Source: Chloroflexota bacterium (GTDB taxonomy: Bacteria; Chloroflexota; UBA6077; CF-72). Taken from it: a stretch of DNA of 5,461 nt. The stretch is taken from the NCBI GenBank assembly GCA_019247135.1, contig JAFAPL010001004.1, positions 1 to 5,461 on the forward strand. Reading direction: 5' to 3'. The position numbers and the translations under genes were made by a program. Each line of letters starts with the position of its first letter. Position 1 is the first letter of the stretch. Below are positions 1 through 5,461 of this stretch, piece by piece. A model generated the notes under the pieces. That model searched no databases. It was not told the DNA's origin and saw only the letters and a program-made list of their open reading frames with translations.

Positions 1-537
1 AGCGGCGGACTGGTTGTCGTCGGCTCTTATCAGCCGTCGAGCAGCCAGCAATTGGCCAGCCTGCTCGAGGACCGGAGCCTGCGCTCCCACGCCTTCGAAA
101 TCGCCGTGGCCGACGTGCTTGGCGGACGCTGGTCGTGCGACGATCTCGCCCAACAGGTAGACCGCGCACTCCAGGCCGGCGAACTTGCGGTCGTGCACAC
201 CAGCCGCGAGCTTGTGACAGGATCCGACAATCTGGCGATCGGTCGACAGATTACCGATTCGCTGATCCAGACGGTCCAGGCGTTGCGGACACCGCCGCGC
301 TTCGTCATCGGCAAGGGTGGCATCACCAGCCACGAGGTTGCCTACCGCGGACTGGGTGCGCTGCGCGCAATGGTCCTCGGCCAACTGCAACCGGGTGTCC
401 CGGTGTGGCGGCTCGAGGCTGGCCCGAACTTGCGTCACGGCGATATCCCTTATGTCGTATTTCCAGGCAATGTTGGAGGCCCGACGAGTCTGCTCGACGC
501 GGCCAAGACCCTTTCTCTCACCGGAGCTGAAACATGA
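1..537 (+). CDS. Four-carbon acid sugar kinase, C-terminal nucleotide-binding domain (DUF1537/OtnK-like), 5' partial
   Basis: The reading frame is open from the first base, so the gene begins upstream and only its last 178 residues are present. They match the C-terminal nucleotide-binding domain of the four-carbon acid sugar kinase family (DUF1537). Visible landmarks are a first strand with VVVGSY (residues 5-10), the glycine-rich KGGITS (105-110), the segment GVPVWRLEAG (132-141) and the near-terminal YVVFPGNVG (151-159). Characterised members (OtnK, DtnK) use ATP to phosphorylate C4 acid sugars such as erythronate, threonate or 2-oxo-tetronates in the cytoplasm, before isomerisation and aldol cleavage. 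The substrate-binding N-terminal domain is outside the window, so substrate and exact subfamily are open; a 3-oxo-isoapionate kinase (OiaK) type is an alternative. The stop overlaps the next start as ATGA, and the next gene's ribosome binding site lies inside this gene. Family call is firm, substrate is not. Confidence 0.88.
   Translation, partial: SGGLVVVGSYQPSSSQQLASLLEDRSLRSHAFEIAVADVLGGRWSCDDLAQQVDRALQAGELAVVHTSRELVTGSDNLAIGRQITDSLIQTVQALRTPPRFVIGKGGITSHEVAYRGLGALRAMVLGQLQPGVPVWRLEAGPNLRHGDIPYVVFPGNVGGPTSLLDAAKTLSLTGAET
523..526 (+). promoter_or_regulatory. Ribosome binding site of the TIM-barrel gene, inside the kinase gene
   Basis: GGAG lies seven bases before the ATG at 534 and inside the end of the kinase gene. 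With the ATGA stop/start overlap it supports re-initiation by ribosomes finishing the kinase, and it fixes the start of the second gene. Confidence 0.65.
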
Positions 538-1346
538 AACTGGCGTACATGGTCGCGACGCCTGAGCTGAAACGAATGCCCATGGCGTGGGTCGGCGAGT
601 ACAAATCGACATTTCCCAAATTGGCTGAAATGGGCTACCAGGGCGTCGAGCTCCAGGTGCGCGACCCGCAGGCATTCGACACCGCCGGCCTGGGGTCCTG
701 CGCCCGCGAGCTCGGACTCGGAATCGCCGCGGTGAGCACGGGCGCTGTCGGTTCAGAAGATGGGCTGTATCTGATGAGTGCGGATCCGGACATCCGTGGG
801 CGAGCCATCGAACGCTACAAGAGCGTGTTGCAACTGGCTGGCCAGTATGGCTGCGACGCGAGCATTGGCCGGTTCCGTGGCATGCTGGCGTGGGGTCCGG
901 ACCGCCAGACGGCATTCGGCTGGTTTCGGGCGGCACTGGATCAGCTCGTGCCCATCGCCCAGCAACTTGGCATTCGCATCGTACTGGAGCCGCAGATGCG
1001 GTTCATCGGCGACTCGCTCAACACGATCGCCGAAACGGTGGAATTCATCCGCGGCTACGGCAGCGATGCGCTCGCCTTCGAAGGCGATACCTTCCACCAG
1101 TCGATGGAAGAAAAAAGCCTGGTGGCTTCGATTGTCGCTGGCAACCGCAGCGGCAAGATGACGTACTACCAGGTATCCGACTCCAACCGGCTCGCGCCGG
1201 GCTGGGGCCACCACAACTGGGTCGACATCGTGGAGGTCCTGCGCGCGACCGGATACGACGGCTGGATCAGCATCGAATGTAACCAGCAGCCGGACAGCGA
1301 GTCGGCGGCGCGGCGAGCATACGCGACACTGGGTCCACTCCTGTGA
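534..1346 (+). CDS. Sugar phosphate isomerase/epimerase, xylose-isomerase-like TIM barrel
   Basis: This 270-residue protein has the usual length and pattern of the cytoplasmic AP-endonuclease-2/xylose-isomerase-like TIM barrel family. Expected motifs appear in order: GYQGVEL (34-40, early strand), VLEPQ with Glu152, FEGDTFHQS with Asp185 and His188, YYQVSDSNRLAPGWGH (211-226), and GYDGWISIE ending in Glu248. In D-tagatose 3-epimerase the metal ligands are Glu152, Asp185, His211 and Glu246; here Glu152, Asp185 and Glu248 are kept, but the His position appears to be Gln213. Family members interconvert ketoses or isomerise hydroxypyruvate and 2-oxo-tetronates; OtnI of tetronate pathways is a TIM barrel of this broad fold. 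Coupling to the kinase makes isomerisation or epimerisation of the same acid sugar likely (inference). The ATG at 534 is chosen because GGAG at 523-526 sits seven bases upstream and the protein begins directly with the first barrel strand. Exact reaction unknown. Confidence 0.85.
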   Translation: MKLAYMVATPELKRMPMAWVGEYKSTFPKLAEMGYQGVELQVRDPQAFDTAGLGSCARELGLGIAAVSTGAVGSEDGLYLMSADPDIRGRAIERYKSVLQLAGQYGCDASIGRFRGMLAWGPDRQTAFGWFRAALDQLVPIAQQLGIRIVLEPQMRFIGDSLNTIAETVEFIRGYGSDALAFEGDTFHQSMEEKSLVASIVAGNRSGKMTYYQVSDSNRLAPGWGHHNWVDIVEVLRATGYDGWISIECNQQPDSESAARRAYATLGPLL

Positions 1347-2053
1347 GCACGACCGTGGCGCTGGTCCACGCGGTCGTGCCGGCCATGGCGCCGATGCGGG
1401 ACGAGCTTACACGCGAGTTGCCGGACGTGCGGGTGGTCAACCTGCTCGACGAGGGACTGCTGACCGAGGTGGAACGCCGCGGAGGTCTCACTTCCGAGTG
1501 CGCCGACAGGCTGGCGACCGTCGTTCGTCTTGGTGTGGATGCCGGCGCCAGCGCAATCCTGCTGACGTGTAATGCGTACTCTCCGATCGTCGGGGACATC
1601 CAGGCGCGGTTTCCGGACGTGCCAGTGCTGGCCGTCGACCAGGTGATGGTCGACGAGGCGGTCGCGCGCGCGACTCGCATTGGCGTGCTGGCTACCGTCG
1701 CCGCTGGCCTGGAGCAACAGCGGACGTCATTGCTGAATGCCGCCGAGCGCATGCGCAAGCACATCGAGATCGTCGCCAGTCTGCACCCGGACGCCATGGC
1801 TGCACTGGCTCGAGGGGACGCAGACACGCACGACCGCATTCTGCTCGAGGCGTTGCCCCCGCTCGCGGCACAGGTCGAGCTCGTACTGCTGGCGCAGGCC
1901 AGCATGGCTCGTCTTGCGCCGAAACTGCCGAGGGATCTGCCGGTTGCGGTGCTGACGAGCCCCGGCCTGGCGGTCGAACGCCTGCGCCAGGTGCTGACGG
2001 CAAGGAACCCGTCGCCCAGCGCGCCTGATTCCGTCTCGCGGAGGCCGCCCTGA
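1343..2053 (+). CDS. Asp/Glu/hydantoin racemase-superfamily protein
   Basis: The 236-residue product has the two-lobed layout of the aspartate/glutamate/hydantoin racemase superfamily, which also includes maleate isomerase and arylmalonate decarboxylase. The N-terminal strand VALVHAVVP (5-13) leads to ILLTCNAYSP (72-81), where Cys76 is the expected first catalytic cysteine. The second lobe begins at IGVLATVAAG (113-122), followed by VLLAQASMAR (181-190) and VAVLTSPGLAVERL (201-214). In two-cysteine racemases the second cysteine sits in an L-G-C-x-x-M-like motif; aligning that to L-A-Q-A-S-M puts Gln185 at the position, so ordinary two-base racemisation is doubtful. The GTG start at 1343 is chosen because it overlaps the previous stop as GTGA and preserves the first strand; the next in-frame ATG (1385) would delete it. 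The upstream ribosome site is weak, so expression probably relies on coupling. It probably acts on a carboxylic acid of the same pathway (inference). The last 15 residues look unstructured. Confidence 0.83.
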   Translation: MSTTVALVHAVVPAMAPMRDELTRELPDVRVVNLLDEGLLTEVERRGGLTSECADRLATVVRLGVDAGASAILLTCNAYSPIVGDIQARFPDVPVLAVDQVMVDEAVARATRIGVLATVAAGLEQQRTSLLNAAERMRKHIEIVASLHPDAMAALARGDADTHDRILLEALPPLAAQVELVLLAQASMARLAPKLPRDLPVAVLTSPGLAVERLRQVLTARNPSPSAPDSVSRRPP

Positions 2054-2120
2054 TCGTAGGTGGCAGCTTTTGGCACCCCCTCGGCAGGTTGTGGCACGTG
2101 CACACGCATACGCTCGGACC
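2054..2120 (+). other. Intergenic gap between racemase and membrane protein genes; possible alternative start and small palindrome
   Basis: This is the only sizeable gap between genes here (67 bases). It holds AGGTGG at 2058-2063, which would serve a TTG start at 2070, and the perfect 8-base palindrome GCACGTGC at 2094-2101. A TTGGCA at 2070-2075 resembles a -35 box, but no convincing -10 box follows at the right distance. I therefore do not call a promoter, and read-through from the triad into gene 4 is possible. Confidence 0.45.
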
Positions 2121-3722
2121 ATGAGCACCATTCGACGCATCTATGCCTACCTGCTCGCGTTCGCGGGGCTTGGGATGCTGGCTGTCGCGACCGTCAACCT
2201 GGGCCAGCTTGTTCTCGAGTTGCTGCTCCACGCGCCATCGGCGGCTACCGCCCAACACGTGCGCGAGACCGTCTCGATCGACGTGGCGGCGATGCTCGTG
2301 GGCCTGCCAGTCTGGCTGGTGCACTGGCGCTGGACCGAGCGCTGGGCGCAGGGCGATCCGCTCGAGCGCGCCAGCACGCTGCGGCGCCTCTATGTGTACG
2401 CTGTCCTGGCCGCCGCGGGGTGGGCGCTGGCCTGGTCGACGCACCAGGTCGTGTACGCGGCGGTTTCTGCGCTCAGAGATCCCGTCCTCGTACACGACGC
2501 GCTTGACCAGTTGCCCGCGCTCGCCGTCGCTGCCCTGCTCTGGATTGGGCACTGGCGCATCGCCAGCCGCGACCGGGATCTGGTCGGCGAAGCTGGCGGC
2601 GCGGGCACGCTGCGGCGGTGGTACCTGTATGCCGCCGCGTTCCTCGGGTTCGTCGGCCTGCTTGGCAGCGCGAGCGGACTCCTGGAATCGCTATGGCGCG
2701 CGACGACTGGCTCGACCCGCCAGCTCGAGATGGCCGCGCCGCTGGCGGGTGTCGTTGTTGGCGTCCTTGTGTGGCTGGCCCACTGGGCCGTGCTGCCCGG
2801 CCGCATCGGCGAGGATGCCAGGCGCGAGGACGGACAGGCGGTCCTTCGGAGCGTGTACCTGTTCCTGTCGCTGAGCGTGGGCGTGATCGGAGCGCTTTTC
2901 GGACTGAGTCAACTCCTGTACTACGCCGTGGCGCGTCTACTGGGCGTGCCGACACCGGGCGGCGTTGGCGGCGACCTGCTGCAGGCTGCCGCTGGCCCGG
3001 GCAGCGTCGCAATTGTCTTCAGCCTCGCCTGGGCCTACCACCGGCGCGCGCTGCGTCAGCAAGCGGCCGCTTTCCACGAAGCGCCGCGCCAGGCCGGCGT
3101 CCGCCGTCTGTACACCTCCATCATTGGCCTGATCGCCCTCGCCGCCCTCGCGGTTGGTGTCGCCGGCCTGCTGTGGACCGCCGGTGACCTGGTCTTCAAT
3201 TCCGCGGCCGCAAACACCGGCGACCGCTGGCGCAACAACATCGCTCTGTTCTCGACCTTGACGGCCGTCGGTCTGCCGATCTGGCTGCTTCACTGGCGGG
3301 CGGTCCCCGGCTCGGACGCGGACGTCCGCTCGCTCGCGCGCCGGCTCTATCTGTACCTGGCCCTGATCGCGGCCATGCTGAGCCTGGTTGGCAGCGCTGC
3401 GCTGGCGCTGTATCGGGTCATCAGCCTGCTGCTCGGCGAAAGCTCTACCTCCGCCGTCTTGACGGATCTGATTCACGCCCTGGCGGTGGCCATCGTCGCG
3501 GCTCTGGTGGCGGCTTACCACTGGCGCATTCTGCGCGCCGACGCGCAGCGTAGCTCCGCGCCGGCAACACTCCAGTCGGAGGCGCCAGCCGAAACACGCG
3601 TGACACTCCAGATCCGCGCAGCCACCCCTGTGGCCCTGGAACAGGCGATCGCCGCGCTTCGATCGACGGGCGTGGAGGTCTCCGTTCTCGGCTTCGTTGA
3701 CGCCGCTCGAGCGGCGGACTAG
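2121..3722 (+). CDS. Polytopic membrane protein with six tandem DUF5671-like units
   Basis: A 533-residue integral membrane protein of unknown function. It is built of six related units of about 60-70 residues, each beginning with an R-R-x-Y-like motif, running through a long hydrophobic helix, a variable loop, and a second hydrophobic helix mostly ending in H-W-R. The units span about 4-71, 87-147, 164-223, 242-310, 327-394 and 406-470, suggesting about twelve transmembrane helices. This matches DUF5671, which I associate with Chloroflexota proteins. A hydrophilic tail (473-533) follows. The ATG at 2121 is preferred because the protein then opens as MSTIRRIYAY, directly at the first unit, as DUF5671 proteins usually do. 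A TTG at 2070 adds 17 residues and has a better-looking AGGTGG six bases upstream, so it is a real alternative. The gene follows the racemase by 67 bases and precedes the amidase by 22 bases. There is no transporter signature motif; transport, sensing or a structural role are all possible. Confidence 0.85.
   Translation: MSTIRRIYAYLLAFAGLGMLAVATVNLGQLVLELLLHAPSAATAQHVRETVSIDVAAMLVGLPVWLVHWRWTERWAQGDPLERASTLRRLYVYAVLAAAGWALAWSTHQVVYAAVSALRDPVLVHDALDQLPALAVAALLWIGHWRIASRDRDLVGEAGGAGTLRRWYLYAAAFLGFVGLLGSASGLLESLWRATTGSTRQLEMAAPLAGVVVGVLVWLAHWAVLPGRIGEDARREDGQAVLRSVYLFLSLSVGVIGALFGLSQLLYYAVARLLGVPTPGGVGGDLLQAAAGPGSVAIVFSLAWAYHRRALRQQAAAFHEAPRQAGVRRLYTSIIGLIALAALAVGVAGLLWTAGDLVFNSAAANTGDRWRNNIALFSTLTAVGLPIWLLHWRAVPGSDADVRSLARRLYLYLALIAAMLSLVGSAALALYRVISLLLGESSTSAVLTDLIHALAVAIVAALVAAYHWRILRADAQRSSAPATLQSEAPAETRVTLQIRAATPVALEQAIAALRSTGVEVSVLGFVDAARAAD
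2130..3530 (+). repeat. Six tandem coding repeats (RR-x-Y ... H-W-R units) within the membrane protein gene
   Basis: The units begin near bases 2130, 2379, 2610, 2844, 3099 and 3336. Opening motifs are IRRIY, LRRLY, LRRWY, LRSVY, VRRLY and ARRLY. Closing motifs are LVHWR, IGHWR, LAHWA, WAYHRR, LLHWR and AYHWR. Units 1 and 5 are the most alike at their ends (GLPVWLVHWR against GLPIWLLHWR), and similarity is visible even in DNA at 2301-2330 and 3270-3299. Unit 4 is the most diverged, having lost the second Arg of the opening motif and the H-W-R ending. The pattern points to old internal duplication of a two-helix unit rather than a recent nucleotide repeat. Confidence 0.82.
3537..3719 (+). other. 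Soluble C-terminal tail of the membrane protein
   Basis: Residues 473-533 of the membrane protein are not part of any two-helix unit. A Ser/Ala/Pro-rich linker (about 473-491) leads to a short region that reads as strand (RVTLQIRA, 493-500), helix (PVALEQAIAALRSTG, 503-517) and strand (VEVSVLGF, 518-525). A beta-alpha-beta pattern of this size could be a small regulatory or interaction module. The assignment is by eye only and no family is recognised. Confidence 0.5.
3701..3716 (+). promoter_or_regulatory. Perfect 16-base palindrome at the end of the membrane protein gene
   Basis: CGCCGCTCGAGCGGCG reads identically on both strands. It lies in the last codons of gene 4, four bases before its stop, and 28 bases before the amidase start. 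In RNA it could form a strong G/C stem with a TCGA loop. No T-run follows, so it is not an intrinsic terminator. It could be an operator, an mRNA-stabilising hairpin or an accident of Ala/Arg coding (Asp-Ala-Ala-Arg-Ala-Ala-Asp). Confidence 0.45.
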
Positions 3723-3732
3723 CGTAAGACGC

Positions 3733-3736
3733 GGAG
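3733..3736 (+). promoter_or_regulatory. Ribosome binding site deciding the amidase start
   Basis: GGAG lies eight bases before the ATG at 3745, in the 22-base gap after the stop of gene 4. It favours this ATG over the upstream in-frame TTG at 3697, and the protein from this start has triad numbering identical to the Rhodococcus enzyme. Confidence 0.7.
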
Positions 3737-3744
3737 CCCGACCA

Positions 3745-5304
3745 ATGCCCGTACAACAACCCTCGCTCGAGGTCCTGGCGGCGATCGCTGACCAGTACGG
3801 CTTCGAAATTCCGCCCGACCGGCTCGCCACGTTTCAAGCGCTGATCAACTACACGCTCGGTTCCTACGCGCGAATCGACCAGTTGACTGAGCCGAGCCTG
3901 GCGGTGAAGTACCCGCGCCTGCCGGGCTACCGTCCGTCACCCGAACAGAACCCGCTGGGCGCGTGGTATTGGAAAACGACGCTGACCGGCGCGCCCGACG
4001 GTCCACTCGCAGGCAAAACCGTCGCAATCAAAGACAACGTGTGCGTGGCCGGCGTCCCGATGATGAATGGGACGGTCACGCTCGAGGGGTACATTCCCGA
4101 CGGCGACGCCACCATCGTCACGCGCATCCTGGACGCCGGTGGAACGATCCTCGGCAAAGCCGTGTGTGAGAGCTTGTGCTTTTCGGGCGGGAGTCATACC
4201 AGCGACACCGGTCCGGTCCGCAATCCCTACGACCTGTCGCGGACAACCGGTGGCTCGTCAAGCGGCAGCGCGGCGCTGGTCGCGGCCGGCGAAGTCGACC
4301 TGGCCATCGGCGGAGACCAGGGCGGCTCGGTCCGCATTCCTTCTTGCTGGTGCGGCACATATGGACTCAAGCCGACGTACGGATTGGTCCCGTACACGGG
4401 CGTATTTCCGATCGAGCTGACGCTGGACCACGTGGGTCCGATTGCTCGTTCAGCAGCCGATGCGGCACTGTTGTTGGACGCGATTGCTGGACCCGACGGC
4501 CTGGATCCGCGCCAGTCCGGCAGTCTGGTCGCCGGCCGGTATGCCGATGCGCTGACCGGGGATCTGCACGGCCTGCGCATCGGCGTCGTGTCCGAAGGGT
4601 TCAACTGGGGCAACCTCTCGGAGGCGGACGTCGAAGAGGCCGTACGCGACGCGGCCGGTGCGTTCGAGCGTCTTGGCTGCAGCGTGAAGGAAGTCTCGAT
4701 TCCCTGGCATCGCGACGGGCCACACGTATGGAATGCCATCGCCATCGAAGGCGCGACCGAGTTGATGGTCGCCGGCAACAGCATGGGTACCAACTGGAAG
4801 GGCCACTACACCACCAGCTTGTTGGACGTGTACGCGCACGGGCGGCTCGCGCGTGGCCGGGACATGTCGGAGACCGTCAAGCTGACCGTGTTGCTCGGAC
4901 AGTACATGCAGGACACGTATCACGGTCGCTATTACGCGCGGGCGCAGAATCTGGCGCGTAGTCTGGCCGCCGCGTACGACACGGCGCTGGCGGAGGTTGA
5001 CCTGCTGGTCATGCCCACCTTGCCGATGAAGGCGACCCGGATTCCGGAGGCCACCGCCGCGCTGGAGGAGTACGTAGGGCGAGCGTTGGAGATGATTGTC
5101 AATACGTGCCCGTTCGACGTTACCGGCCACCCCGCCATGAACGTGCCGTGCGCAATGTCGGGCGGACTGCCGGTCGGCATGATGCTCGTCGGGCGACAGG
5201 CTGAGGACGCGACGGTGCTGCGCGCGGCGGATGCTTTCCAGCGCAACGTCTTCAGTCCACCTCCGCCGCCCGCCGTGCGCGCCACCGAGCCCGCGATCGC
5301 CTAG
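3745..5304 (+). CDS. Amidase-signature family amidase (EC 3.5.1.4 type), similar to Rhodococcus amidase
   Basis: A complete 519-residue amidase that hydrolyses carboxamides to carboxylate and ammonia, probably in the cytoplasm since no signal peptide is visible. The Ser-cisSer-Lys triad is readable: Lys96 in VAIKDN, Ser171 in GGSSSGSA (169-176) and Ser195 in GGDQGGSVRIP (189-199). These numbers equal those I recall for the Rhodococcus nitrile-pathway amidase (Lys96/Ser171/Ser195). Other shared segments are VPMMNGT (104-110), LVPYTG (214-219), LVMPTLP (421-427) and PFDVTGHPAMNVP (456-468). A helical N-terminal extension (about 1-70), typical of this subgroup, precedes the core. The C-terminus is proline-rich with five consecutive prolines (505-509). 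The ATG at 3745 is chosen for GGAG at 3733-3736, eight bases upstream; an in-frame TTG at 3697 would overlap gene 4 and lacks support. No nitrile hydratase lies in the window, so the natural substrate is unknown. Family and activity class are firm. Confidence 0.94.
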   Translation: MPVQQPSLEVLAAIADQYGFEIPPDRLATFQALINYTLGSYARIDQLTEPSLAVKYPRLPGYRPSPEQNPLGAWYWKTTLTGAPDGPLAGKTVAIKDNVCVAGVPMMNGTVTLEGYIPDGDATIVTRILDAGGTILGKAVCESLCFSGGSHTSDTGPVRNPYDLSRTTGGSSSGSAALVAAGEVDLAIGGDQGGSVRIPSCWCGTYGLKPTYGLVPYTGVFPIELTLDHVGPIARSAADAALLLDAIAGPDGLDPRQSGSLVAGRYADALTGDLHGLRIGVVSEGFNWGNLSEADVEEAVRDAAGAFERLGCSVKEVSIPWHRDGPHVWNAIAIEGATELMVAGNSMGTNWKGHYTTSLLDVYAHGRLARGRDMSETVKLTVLLGQYMQDTYHGRYYARAQNLARSLAAAYDTALAEVDLLVMPTLPMKATRIPEATAALEEYVGRALEMIVNTCPFDVTGHPAMNVPCAMSGGLPVGMMLVGRQAEDATVLRAADAFQRNVFSPPPPPAVRATEPAIA

Positions 5305-5461
5305 CGCGTCACTGACCTGGGGCCGGTTGCTGGGTCTGCCGCGGCATCGGCACGAGTGCTCTAACCCGATCCTACTCCACGCTCGCGTGTCGAACCCTTG
5401 CGCAGTGTGCTGACGAGCTCTTGGGCCCATCGTCGCCCATTCGGGAATCGGTCGGATGCGT
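5305..5461. other. Non-coding tail after the amidase; nothing recognisable
   Basis: No ORF with a recognisable product is seen on either strand. There is a 10-base palindrome TGCCGCGGCA at 5337-5346 and only weak, short hairpins further on, none followed by a T-run, so no intrinsic terminator can be called. The region may be intergenic or lead into a gene beyond the window. Confidence 0.4.

Noticed and set aside
2070..2098. TTGGCA as a -35 promoter box before gene 4
   Set aside because: The sequence about 17 bases downstream (GGCACG) bears no resemblance to a -10 box, and a six-base match alone is not evidence.
1267..2109. Minus-strand open frame of 280 codons opposite the racemase gene
   Set aside because: The product is Ser/Arg/Thr-rich low-complexity sequence typical of a codon shadow; the + strand frame has clear superfamily motifs.
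3697..3744. Upstream in-frame TTG as amidase start, adding 16 residues
   Set aside because: It lies inside gene 4 without a ribosome binding site, and the added residues are Arg-rich and not expected in this family; the ATG at 3745 has GGAG eight bases upstream.
2937..3830. Minus-strand open frame of 297 codons across the gene 4 / amidase junction
   Set aside because: It overlaps two well-supported + strand genes, its composition is Arg/Gly/Gln-rich, and no motif or plausible hydrophobic core is visible.
5380..5410. GGGTTCGA on the minus strand, resembling a tRNA T-loop
   Set aside because: The bases flanking the TTCGA do not pair to form a five-base T stem, and no matching acceptor or anticodon arm is found nearby.
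4450..5430. Long open frame of 326 codons on the minus strand, antisense to the amidase
   Set aside because: The opposite strand encodes a full amidase with intact catalytic residues. The antisense translation is rich in Arg, His and Gly, with no family motif, as expected for shadows in GC-rich DNA.
5409..5440. Possible terminator hairpins after the amidase (GGGC...GCCC and ACGA...TCGT)
   Set aside because: The stems are only four base pairs with long loops and no T-run follows, so they are below what would support a terminator.

Overview
This is a GC-rich bacterial window in which all five genes I can support lie on the + strand, tightly packed, with no RNA gene, insertion sequence or CRISPR array visible. 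The best taxonomic hint is gene 4, which is built of repeated DUF5671-type membrane units. I associate such multi-repeat proteins mainly with Chloroflexota, so a Chloroflexota genome is a reasonable but unproven guess. Strong third-position G/C and long antisense shadow ORFs fit any high-GC bacterium.

Region 1 (1-2053) is a translationally coupled catabolic triad. It holds the C-terminal part of a four-carbon acid sugar kinase (DUF1537/OtnK-like, cut by the window edge), a xylose-isomerase-like TIM-barrel isomerase/epimerase, and an Asp/Glu/hydantoin racemase-superfamily enzyme. The stop and start codons overlap as ATGA (534-537) and GTGA (1343-1346), so the three proteins are probably made together and serve one pathway for a small hydroxy or sugar acid. 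The substrate cannot be read from the sequence.

Region 2 (2054-3722) starts after a 67-base gap and holds one integral membrane protein. It has six homologous two-helix units, each opening with an RR-x-Y-like motif and mostly ending in H-W-R, followed by a soluble tail of about 60 residues. Its function is unknown.

Region 3 (3723-5304) holds a complete amidase-signature hydrolase closely resembling the Rhodococcus nitrile-pathway amidase, with the Lys96/Ser171/Ser195 triad at the same residue numbers. It starts 22 bases after gene 4 behind a good Shine-Dalgarno site, and a perfect 16-base palindrome lies at the end of gene 4. The last 157 bases hold no supportable gene or terminator.

The most interesting points are active-site substitutions in the coupled triad (a Gln in place of the second racemase cysteine and a Gln in place of a metal-binding His in the TIM barrel), the six-unit membrane protein with its extra tail, and the linkage of all this to an amidase. 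I see no decisive evidence for a wholly new system. The triad is a plausible uncharacterised acid-catabolism module.
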